NCBI RefSeq assembly: GCF_900102365.1
Contig: NZ_FOIN01000025.1
Location: 1 to 36,423, forward strand
Direction of reading: 5' to 3'
Length of the DNA: 36,423 nucleotides
From: Thomasclavelia cocleata
GTDB lineage: Bacteria > Bacillota_I > Bacilli_A > Erysipelotrichales > Coprobacillaceae
Below, piece by piece: positions 13,495 through 20,697 of the stretch. The position numbers and the translations under genes are program-made. The notes beneath the pieces were generated by a model that saw nothing but the letters and a program-made list of their open reading frames with translations, did no database searches and had not been told where the DNA came from. The first letter of the stretch is position 1, and each line of letters starts with the position of its first letter.

Positions 13495-15717
13495 ATGGAT
13501 ATTATAGACCGAATAAAAAGTTATGAGCCTTTGTTTGACTGGTGGCTCTTTGATGATTTGATAAGTATCTTTGATCAAGAGAGTTTAATAAAGGTTAAAC
13601 ATCTTTCATATGGAAATGAAAAATATGCATTTGTAAAAGTTGTTACAGTGTATGATCAGGATAATAATTTAAAATATTTAGAAAAAAGAATTCAGGATAT
13701 AAAAAGTCATTTAAATCTTAATCAAGGTTATATAGAAGATGAGTTTGTAGAAGATGAGCAATACTTGATTGAAAATAATCAAGGAGAAGTAATAGGGATT
13801 GATTTATGTTTATTAATGGAAGAAGATACATATAAAGTAGATGATCTTGATGATTTAAGTGGTAAATTATTATATGAATTAGGGTTAAAGTTATTTGATA
13901 AACATGAGTATGATGAAGCATTAAGGTATTTTAAAAAAGGTGAAGTTGTAAATAATAGTGATTGTATATGTATTATTGGTTATTTGTATGAAAGAGGATT
14001 GGGAGTAGAGCGGGATTATGTTAAAGCAGCATATTATTATCAAAAGGCTACAAGTTTAAATAATATAGTTGCAAGCTGTAATTTAGCTTATTTTTATGAG
14101 TTGGGTATTGGTATAGAGCAAGATTATCAAAAAGCTTATGAACTATATTTAAAAGGAGCAGAAACAGGATTTCCAAGAGCTATTTGTAATCTTGGTTATT
14201 GTTATGAATATGGTCGAGGGGTTAAGGCAGATTTAAAACAGGCAGTAGAGTATTATCTCGAAGCTGCAAGACTAGGATATAGTGAAGCTTTGTATAGTTT
14301 AGGAACTTGTCTTGAATTTGGTGAGGGAATTGAAAAGGATATTGAAAGGGCTTTTAAATGTTATGAGGAAGCTGCGAATCAGGGACATGAACGTTCACAA
14401 TATCGATTAGGGTATTGTTATGAAAATGGATTAGGAACATTACAGGACTTTGTTAAAGCATTTTATTGGTATGAACGGGCAAGTAAAAATAATTATCCAC
14501 CAGCACTAGTATCTTTAGCTACTTGTTATGAGTTGGGACAAGGTACAATTGAGGATTTAAAAATGGCCCGAAGTTATTATAAAAAGGCAGCTCATTTGGG
14601 CTATGTTAGAGCGCAATTTTGGCTTGGATATTTTTATGAAACACATTTAGAGATCAAGAATGCTGCTTATCGCTGTAGTTATTGGTATCGTAAAGCTAGT
14701 AAACAAAATGATGTTCAAGCAATTGTGGCATTAGGGTATTGTTATGAAAGTGGTTTTGGAGTAAAGCGGGATTTAAAGCGAGCAGTTGAATTATATCTTA
14801 GAGCAGCGAAATTAAATTATCCTGCTGCTCAATGTAATTTGGCTTATTGTTATGAAATGGGGATTGGAACAAAACCAGATATAAAGCAGGCAATTCACTA
14901 TTATTGTTTAGCTAGTAAAGCTGGTTATCCAAGAGCTATGTGTAATTTAGGTTATCTTTATGATCATGGTGAAGGTGTGAAAATTAATCATCAGAAGGCT
15001 TTTGATTTATATATGCAGGCAGCAAAAGTAAACTATGCTCCAGGCTTGTATCATGTAGGATTAGCATATGAAGAAGGTAAGGGAAATGAAGTAAATATTG
15101 ATAAAGCGATTACTTTTTATAAACGAGCTGCAAATTTAAATTATGCTATGGCAATGTATAATCTAGGCTTGATTTATGAACAAAATGAGGATTACCATGA
15201 TGATTTAAAAGCTATTTCATATTATGAAATGGCTATTGATCAAAATGATATTCGAGCAATGTATCGAATGGCTTTATATTTAGATGAAGGAAAAGTCATT
15301 GCAAAAGATGTTCAAAAGGCTTTTACATATTTACAGATCTCTGCCAATAAAGAATATGCTCCAGCAATGAATATGTATGGTATATATCTTGAAGATGGGA
15401 TAAGTGATTATAAAGATTCTCAAGAAGCATTTAGATATTTTTTAAAAGCATCAAATCAGGGATATGTTCCAGGAATCTATAATTTAGGTCGTTGTTATTT
15501 TTATGGTATAGGTACTGATGTAAATAAGCAGGAGGCTTTTGAATTGTTTTGTAAAGCCAGTGCGATGAAGTATCGTGAAGCGTGTTTTATGGTGGGGTAT
15601 ATGTATTGTTATGGTGATGGTATTGAAAAGGATATCCAAAAGGCAAAAGAATATTATCAAGAATCTGCTGATCTAGGTTTCCAGGATGCTATAAAAGAAT
15701 TAGAAAAGTTAAAATAA
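13495..15717 (+). CDS. Large Sel1-like repeat (SLR) protein
   Basis: A 740-residue protein without signal peptide or membrane segment, so cytoplasmic. An N-terminal region of about 120 residues has no recognised domain. From about residue 130 to the end it consists of about 16 tandem Sel1-like repeats of some 36 residues. These are variants of 'A-x-x-x-Y-x-x-A-A-x-x-G-x-x-x-A-x-x-x-L-G-Y-C-Y-E-x-G-x-G'. One repeat (WLGYFYETHLEIKN) is irregular. SLR solenoids serve as protein-binding scaffolds, so a regulatory or assembly role is likely, but the partner is unknown. The repeated LGYCYE element makes the protein cysteine-rich. AAGGAG precedes the ATG at 13495; a start 24 bases upstream lies in the hairpin. 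Confidence 0.9.
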   Translation: MDIIDRIKSYEPLFDWWLFDDLISIFDQESLIKVKHLSYGNEKYAFVKVVTVYDQDNNLKYLEKRIQDIKSHLNLNQGYIEDEFVEDEQYLIENNQGEVIGIDLCLLMEEDTYKVDDLDDLSGKLLYELGLKLFDKHEYDEALRYFKKGEVVNNSDCICIIGYLYERGLGVERDYVKAAYYYQKATSLNNIVASCNLAYFYELGIGIEQDYQKAYELYLKGAETGFPRAICNLGYCYEYGRGVKADLKQAVEYYLEAARLGYSEALYSLGTCLEFGEGIEKDIERAFKCYEEAANQGHERSQYRLGYCYENGLGTLQDFVKAFYWYERASKNNYPPALVSLATCYELGQGTIEDLKMARSYYKKAAHLGYVRAQFWLGYFYETHLEIKNAAYRCSYWYRKASKQNDVQAIVALGYCYESGFGVKRDLKRAVELYLRAAKLNYPAAQCNLAYCYEMGIGTKPDIKQAIHYYCLASKAGYPRAMCNLGYLYDHGEGVKINHQKAFDLYMQAAKVNYAPGLYHVGLAYEEGKGNEVNIDKAITFYKRAANLNYAMAMYNLGLIYEQNEDYHDDLKAISYYEMAIDQNDIRAMYRMALYLDEGKVIAKDVQKAFTYLQISANKEYAPAMNMYGIYLEDGISDYKDSQEAFRYFLKASNQGYVPGIYNLGRCYFYGIGTDVNKQEAFELFCKASAMKYREACFMVGYMYCYGDGIEKDIQKAKEYYQESADLGFQDAIKELEKLK

Positions 15718-15751
15718 AATATAGTATTACTTTATTAAATAATAGAAAAAG

Positions 15752-15760
15752 TGGTAAAAT
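15752..15760 (+). promoter_or_regulatory. Extended -10 promoter of the DUF1893-aminopeptidase pair
   Basis: TGGTAAAAT matches TGnTAtAaT with one change. It lies 37 bases upstream of the DUF1893 start codon, which has GGGAGG as ribosome binding site. Confidence 0.5.
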
Positions 15761-15796
15761 AAAATTAATTAGATTTTAAGTAACAGGGAGGTTTAA

Positions 15797-16222
15797 ATGA
15801 ATTTAGTTAGTAAAGGCAAACGGTTGTTAATAGAAAATGGCTATACATTTGTGGCCTTAAAAGATGAAGAAGTTTATAGTTCCTGTTTACATGGAATCGA
15901 GCCAATCATGAGTAAAGTGATTGTTAGTAACGATTATTTTAAAGATTATGTTGTTATTGATCGTGTAATTGGGCGCTCAGTAGCAATTTTATTAATTCGT
16001 TCGGGAATTAGAGCGGTTCATGCAGTGGTTTTAAGTGAACCTGCAAAAAGATTGTTTGATGATTATCAAATAAATTATAGTTATGATGAGTTAGTACCAT
16101 ATATTACTAATCATAGTAGAGATGGAATATGTCTAATGGAGGCAAGTGTTCTGGAAGTTGATGATTTAGATAGTGGTTTTCAAATATTATGTCAACAAAT
16201 AAAAGAGGCAATATATAAGTGA
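15797..16222 (+). CDS. DUF1893 domain protein
   Basis: A 141-residue soluble protein of the DUF1893 family, which has a cytidine-deaminase-like fold but no proven reaction. Family features in order: a short strand pair with SSCLHGIEPIM, then DRVIGRSVAILLIRSGIRAVHA (about residues 55-76), SEPAKRLFDDYQINYSYDELVPYI, and NHSRDGICLMEASV. The position that is usually CPME in the last motif reads CLME. The start follows GGGAGG. The stop is 13 bases before the aminopeptidase start, so the pair is likely one transcript. Function is not inferred beyond the fold. Confidence 0.8.
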   Translation: MNLVSKGKRLLIENGYTFVALKDEEVYSSCLHGIEPIMSKVIVSNDYFKDYVVIDRVIGRSVAILLIRSGIRAVHAVVLSEPAKRLFDDYQINYSYDELVPYITNHSRDGICLMEASVLEVDDLDSGFQILCQQIKEAIYK

Positions 16223-16235
16223 GGAAAGATAGATT

Positions 16236-17465
16236 ATGTCATTTGAAAAGAAATTAAAAAAATATGCTGAATTAATTGTTAGAGCTGGTTTAAATGTACA
16301 AAAGAATCAAATAGTTGTTATTGATGCACCAGTTGAAAGTGTAGAATTAGTTAGATTAATTACAAAAGAGGCTTATCAAACAGGAGCAAAAGAAGTTATA
16401 GTAAAATATCATGATGAGGTAGTATCACGCTATAAATATGAGTATGTTTCTAAAGAAGAGTTTAGTAAGGTTCCAAAGTGGTTTAGTGAATTTAGAAATA
16501 GTTATGCTGAACAAAATGCAGCTTTTTTGACTATTCATAGTGATGATCCTGAAGGTTTTAAGGGAATTGATCCAGCTAAAGTTGCAATGTGGTCTAAAAG
16601 TGTTTCAACAGCTTGTAAGCCATTTTATGATAGTCTTGATTTAGGGATAAATACATGGTGTATTGTTGCTAGCAGTTCGGTAAAATGGGCTAATAAAGTA
16701 TATCCTGATATGTCTGATAGTGAGGCTGTAGAAGCTTTATGGAATGCAATTTTTAAGGCTGTGAAAGTTGATGATGATTTTCTTGTCTCATGGGATGAGC
16801 ACCGTAAAAGTTTTGAAGCTCGAGTAGAATATTTAAATAATTTAAATTTAAAAGAGATGGTTTATACAAATTCATTAGGAACAAATTTAACAGTTACTTT
16901 AAATGAGGGCTATTTATTTGCTGGAGGAGGTTCTTATACAACTAATGGGGTATACTTTTTTGCCAATATACCAACAGAAGAAATATTTACTAGTCCTTTT
17001 TATAAAGGTACAAATGGAATAGTATATAGTTCTTTACCACTTAATTATAATGGTAATATAATTGATGAATTTAAATTAGTGTTTGAAAATGGAAAAATAG
17101 TTGATTACGATGCTAAAACTGGTAAAGAGATTTTAAGAGAAATAATTAATATTGATGAAGGTAGTCATTATTTAGGTGAGATTGCATTAGTACCATATGA
17201 CTCACCAATATCGAATATGAAAACATTATTTTATAATACTTTATTTGATGAAAATGCTTCATGTCATTTAGCGTTAGGAAAAGGATTTAGCGAGTGCCTT
17301 AAAAATGGTTTATCAATGACTAAGGAGCAATTATTAGAAAAAGGAATTAATGATTCTTTAACCCATGTGGATTTTATGATTGGGACAAGTGATTTAATGA
17401 TTAAAGGAATAACTAAAGATAATCAAGAAGTTATGATATTTAAGAATGGTAATTTTGCGTTTTAG
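16236..17465 (+). CDS. M29-family aminopeptidase (AmpS/PepS/AmpT type)
   Basis: A 409-residue cytoplasmic metallo-aminopeptidase that removes N-terminal residues from peptides and uses a two-metal centre. Start and length are normal (SFEKKLKKYAELIVRAGLNVQ is typical of the family). Metal-ligand regions are present: PTEEIFTSPF, GEIALVP, H344 in ASCHLALGKGF, and the pair H377/D379 in THVDFMIG. AGGAAAG lies upstream of the ATG. The gene is downstream partner of the DUF1893 gene and ends in a compact terminator that includes its stop codon. Confidence 0.92.
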   Translation: MSFEKKLKKYAELIVRAGLNVQKNQIVVIDAPVESVELVRLITKEAYQTGAKEVIVKYHDEVVSRYKYEYVSKEEFSKVPKWFSEFRNSYAEQNAAFLTIHSDDPEGFKGIDPAKVAMWSKSVSTACKPFYDSLDLGINTWCIVASSSVKWANKVYPDMSDSEAVEALWNAIFKAVKVDDDFLVSWDEHRKSFEARVEYLNNLNLKEMVYTNSLGTNLTVTLNEGYLFAGGGSYTTNGVYFFANIPTEEIFTSPFYKGTNGIVYSSLPLNYNGNIIDEFKLVFENGKIVDYDAKTGKEILREIINIDEGSHYLGEIALVPYDSPISNMKTLFYNTLFDENASCHLALGKGFSECLKNGLSMTKEQLLEKGINDSLTHVDFMIGTSDLMIKGITKDNQEVMIFKNGNFAF

Positions 17466-17486
17466 AGGGTATATCCCTCTTTTTTA
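17464..17486 (+). terminator. Terminator of the aminopeptidase gene
   Basis: Stem AGAGGG/CCCTCT (17464-17469 with 17475-17480), loop TATAT, followed by T6. It overlaps the TAG stop. Confidence 0.85.
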
Positions 17487-17522
17487 TAGAAAAAATAGTT
17501 TATTTATATTAAAATAAAGCAA

Positions 17523-17541
17523 GTGGGGTGAAAATATGTAA
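17523..17541 (+). other. Strong ribosome binding site followed by ATG-TAA (start-stop element or worn small gene)
   Basis: GTGGGGTG lies 5 bases before an ATG (17536) whose next codon is TAA. Removing the T at 17539 would open MKSRKIFVLLVFVII, a lipoprotein- or signal-like start. The frame from 17571 that leads into prfC also reads a hydrophobic peptide (RFIIFVIIAFII). So this may be a frameshifted small membrane-protein gene, or a start-stop element upstream of a termination-factor gene. Confidence 0.35.
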
Positions 17542-17700
17542 ATCAAGGAAAATATTTGTTCTTTTAGTTTTTGTTATTATTTAAAGTAGATAAATTAGTT
17601 ATTTGTTCATATGATGTAATGATAAGATTCATTATTTTTGTTATAATAGCATTTATTATTACTAAGACACCAATAAGTGTTATAACTAAAGGGAATTTGA

Positions 17701-17729
17701 TTGACAAATTAATTATTAATAGATATTAT
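17701..17729 (+). promoter_or_regulatory. Promoter of prfC
   Basis: TTGACA (17701-17706), a 17-base spacer and TATTAT (17724-17729). The predicted start near 17736 leaves a short leader carrying AAGGAG. Confidence 0.75.
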
Positions 17730-17753
17730 TTAAGCTTGCAAGGAGACATTAAA

Positions 17754-19340
17754 ATGAGTGAGTTTATCAAAGAAGTAGAGAAGAGAAGAACTTTTGCCAT
17801 CATCTCCCATCCCGATGCTGGTAAAACAACATTAACAGAAAAATTCTTATTATATGGGGGAGCTATTCAACAGGCAGGAACTGTTAAAGGAAAAAAGAAT
17901 AGTAAGCACGCAACTAGTGATTGGATGGAAATTGAAAAGCAAAGAGGGATTTCAGTAACATCATCGGTATTACAATTTAATTATAATGGTTTTTGTATAA
18001 ATATTTTAGATACACCAGGCCATCAAGATTTCTCTGAAGATACTTACCGTACTTTAATGGCAGCTGATTGTGCAGTAATGGTGATTGATGCTAGTAAAGG
18101 GGTAGAAGAACAAACAAGAAAATTATTTAAAGTTTGTACAATGCGCAATATTCCAATTTTTACTTTTATTAATAAAATGGATCGTGAAGCTCGAGATCCA
18201 TATCAATTAATGGAGGAAATTGAACAAGAATTAGGTATTGATACATGTGCTGTCAATTGGCCAATTGGTTCAGGTAAGGAGTTTAAAGGGGTTTATGAAC
18301 GAAATGATAAAGAGATAATTCGTTTTATACCTGTTGATGGTGGGCGTAAAGAAGTTGACACAAAAATCATGAAATTTGATGATCCTGAACTAGTTAATGA
18401 ATTAGATGATGAATTATATAATAAATTACAGGATGATATTGAATTATTAGATATAGCAGGGAATAATTTTGATTTAGAAAAAGTTCGTGAGGGGAAACTT
18501 TCACCTGTATGTTTTGGTTCAGCATTAACTAATTTTGGAATTGAACCATTTTTAAAGCACTTTTTAACAATGACTACAACTCCATTACCACGTAGTACAG
18601 GTGAAAAAATTATTGATCCATTTAGTGAGGATTTTAGTGCATTTGTTTTTAAGATTCAAGCTAATATGAATAAAGCACACCGTGATAGAATGGCTTTCTT
18701 TAGAATCTGTTCAGGTAAATTTACAAAAGGAATGGAAGTTTATCACTATCAAGGTGGTCGTAAAATTAAACTAAATCAATCAAAACAATTGATGGCTGAT
18801 GAACGTCAAGAAGTTGATGAGGCATATGCAGGAGATATTATTGGTATTTTTGATCCAGGTATTTTTTCAATTGGAGATACGATCACAACTGGAAAAACAA
18901 AGTTTGCTTTTGAGGGGATACCAACATTTGCACCAGAACATTTTTCTTTAATCCGAAATAAGGATACAATGAAAAGAAAACAGTTTGTAAAAGGGGTTGA
19001 ACAGATTGCTAAAGAAGGAGCAATTCAAATTTTTACAGAGCTAGGTGGAGGAATGGAAGAAATTATTGTTGGGGTAGTAGGAGTACTTCAATTTGAAGTA
19101 CTTGAGCATCGTTTAAAAAATGAATATAATGTTGAAATTATTAAACAGCCACTACCTTATCAATATATTCGCTGGGTGAAAGAAGGATGCGATTTAAGTT
19201 CTTTAAATTTATCTAGTGATACTAAAAAAGTACAGGATTTAAAAGGTCAGCATTTATTACTGTTTACAAATGAGTGGGGAGTACGTTGGGCAAGTGAAAA
19301 GAATTCTGGTTTAGAATTATTAGAATTTAGTAAAAATTAG
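17754..19340 (+). CDS. prfC: Peptide chain release factor 3 (RF3)
   Basis: A 528-residue translational GTPase that removes RF1/RF2 from the ribosome after peptide release. G1 is SHPDAGKTTLTE (18-29), the switch region is KQRGISVTSSVLQF, G3 is DTPGHQDFSEDTYRTL, G4 is NKMDRE, and RF3-type domains follow (NKAHRDRMAFFRICSGKF, GVVGVLQFEVLEHRL). The length matches E. coli RF3 (529). AAGGAG lies 8 bases before the ATG. An open frame continues 183 bases upstream but passes through the promoter, so it is not part of the protein. The gene is monocistronic. Confidence 0.95.
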   Translation: MSEFIKEVEKRRTFAIISHPDAGKTTLTEKFLLYGGAIQQAGTVKGKKNSKHATSDWMEIEKQRGISVTSSVLQFNYNGFCINILDTPGHQDFSEDTYRTLMAADCAVMVIDASKGVEEQTRKLFKVCTMRNIPIFTFINKMDREARDPYQLMEEIEQELGIDTCAVNWPIGSGKEFKGVYERNDKEIIRFIPVDGGRKEVDTKIMKFDDPELVNELDDELYNKLQDDIELLDIAGNNFDLEKVREGKLSPVCFGSALTNFGIEPFLKHFLTMTTTPLPRSTGEKIIDPFSEDFSAFVFKIQANMNKAHRDRMAFFRICSGKFTKGMEVYHYQGGRKIKLNQSKQLMADERQEVDEAYAGDIIGIFDPGIFSIGDTITTGKTKFAFEGIPTFAPEHFSLIRNKDTMKRKQFVKGVEQIAKEGAIQIFTELGGGMEEIIVGVVGVLQFEVLEHRLKNEYNVEIIKQPLPYQYIRWVKEGCDLSSLNLSSDTKKVQDLKGQHLLLFTNEWGVRWASEKNSGLELLEFSKN

Positions 19341-19373
19341 ATTTATTTTAAAAGATTGTAATGAAATAGTTAA

Positions 19374-19422
19374 GCTAAAAAAGATAATGATTCAGTATAA
19401 CTGAAACATTGTCTTTTTTAGC
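19374..19422. terminator. Terminator of prfC
   Basis: A 16-base-pair outer stem (19374-19389 with 19407-19422, GCTAAAAAAGAT.../...TCTTTTTTAGC, one G-U pair) plus an inner TTCAG/CTGAA stem. Poly-A on the left and poly-T on the right allow it to work in both directions. Confidence 0.85.
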
Positions 19423-19849
19423 ATGGTTAGATTATTGAAACATCATTTACATATCTTATTGTAATTCAAATATTTATATTAATGGATATTGTGGATTTGT
19501 TGTTTTTTTAAGATGATAATAGTATATAAAATTATAATATTTAATGTCAAAATGAAACTGTTTTTCAATATTAGTGAGAATATTATTTTAATAAATATAG
19601 GGAGGTATTTTAATTTTATAAAGCTGGTTATATAGTTTGATATCATATGGGTATAATAGTAATAAAAATGTTAAAAAGTAAAAAAGTTCAATTCAAAGGT
19701 ATTGCTGTTAGTTTTGAATAAATAAAACTGAATGAAGTAAACTTAATTTAAAACTTATGTTGTTACAGTTTTTTAGATATAATAGTTTATTTAAAAGATT
19801 TTATAGGATTTAGAAATGATGCGAATTAATACTTTTATTTTATTTGTCG

Positions 19850-19858
19850 TGTTATAAT
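19850..19858 (+). promoter_or_regulatory. Extended -10 promoter of the 80-aa/GNAT/pseudo-ATPase operon
   Basis: TGTTATAAT, the same nonamer as at 1405 and 4825. The predicted start near 19865 is only about 8-17 bases from the coding start. Confidence 0.6.
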
Positions 19859-19872
19859 GAAAATGAAAAGAG

Positions 19873-20115
19873 GTGATTACTATTGCAAATGTAGGGAGAC
19901 GACATATTTGTCGTTGTATTAAAACAATGAATATAGTTATTGGTAAAGAGCAACGTGATTTATTTACTAAAGGACATATTTATGATTGTGTGATTAGGGA
20001 TAGTGGTCATCTTCAAGTCTATTATAAGATTTATGGTAATGAATTTGATTTATCTTGTACTAAAGAGGAATTTGAAGAAAGTTTTGTCTTAATTAAAAGG
20101 AAGGGGATGAGATGA
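19873..20115 (+). CDS. Small protein of unknown function (about 77-80 residues)
   Basis: A small basic protein rich in beta-forming residues (RRHICRCIKTMNIVIG, FTKGHIYDCVIRD, LQVYYKIYGNEFDL, then an acidic helix KEEFEESFVLIKR). I do not recognise a family; the pattern could be a small beta-barrel. It has no membrane segment. The start is unclear: GTG at 19873 has only AAAAG before it. AGAGGTGA is placed ideally, 5 bases before an in-frame ATT at 19882, and the first in-frame ATG (19927) has no ribosome binding site. The gene overlaps the GNAT gene by 4 bases, which supports that it is expressed. Confidence 0.6.
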   Translation: MITIANVGRRHICRCIKTMNIVIGKEQRDLFTKGHIYDCVIRDSGHLQVYYKIYGNEFDLSCTKEEFEESFVLIKRKGMR

Positions 20116-20639
20116 TGGAGTTTAAGGATTTAGATTTGAAAGAATTTGATGATTTTTATAAAGTTATTTTGGATAATTTTCCATCAAAGGAAATTAAAGA
20201 ATATAATTATATGAAAGATACTTTTATAATGGGAGCTTATAAAGTATTGATTTTAAAAGAAGATAATAGAATAAATGGTATTTTATCATATTATGATGGT
20301 GGTGAATTTACTTTTATTGATTATTTTGCTATAAATGGCAATCAAAAAGGTAAAGGACTTGGAAGTAAAATGTTGAAATATTTTTTAAAAATGATTGATA
20401 AACAAGTGATTTTAGAAGTTGAGTATCCTGAAGATGATCAAAGTAAAAGACGAATTGTTTTTTATCAAAAAAATGGTCTTGTTTTAAATGATCACTATAA
20501 CTATTATGTTCCCCCAGTACGTAATTTAAAACATCCTTTATATTTTCATTTAATGTCATATCCAAAAGTAATTTCAGAAGATAACTATAAAATCTTTTAT
20601 CCTAAAATTTTAAATCTTGTATATGGAGTAGATTTATAG
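20112..20639 (+). CDS. GNAT-family N-acetyltransferase
   Basis: A 175-residue cytoplasmic protein with a GNAT core. Motif A is GNQKGKGLGSKML (the acetyl-CoA pyrophosphate loop, Q-x-x-G-x-G-L/M type), followed by strand VILEVEYPED and the helix RRIVFYQKNGLVL typical of motif B. The last 45 residues (YYVPPVRNLKHPLYFHLMSYPK) resemble those of small uncharacterised acetyltransferases in gut Bacillota. The substrate is unknown. It starts in an ATGATG overlap with the upstream 80-residue gene. The P-type ATPase-like gene follows 58 bases later. Confidence 0.82.
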   Translation: MMEFKDLDLKEFDDFYKVILDNFPSKEIKEYNYMKDTFIMGAYKVLILKEDNRINGILSYYDGGEFTFIDYFAINGNQKGKGLGSKMLKYFLKMIDKQVILEVEYPEDDQSKRRIVFYQKNGLVLNDHYNYYVPPVRNLKHPLYFHLMSYPKVISEDNYKIFYPKILNLVYGVDL

Positions 20640-20697
20640 ATTTGGAATTTTTTTATAGATATGATAAAATAAATAAATGATTAGAAAGGAGATTGCT

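Larger units (their letters stand above)
19341..19872. other. 532-base spacer: prfC terminator, promoter of the next operon, no clear gene
   Basis: The prfC terminator is at 19374-19422 and the promoter at 19850-19858. Between them a GGGAGG at 19600-19605 is not followed by a usable start. The frame behind it (about 19614-19722) has a stop and then reads MGIIVIKMLKSKKVQ and KGIAVSFE. This may be the remains of a small gene, but support is weak. Confidence 0.4.

Noticed and set aside
13718-13921. Minus-strand frame inside the Sel1 gene
   Set aside because: Low-complexity shadow of the repeat gene without its own signals.
17571-17753. 61-residue N-terminal extension of RF3
   Set aside because: It crosses a good promoter (TTGACA-N17-TATTAT) and the AAGGAG of the real start, and RF3 proteins do not have such an extension.
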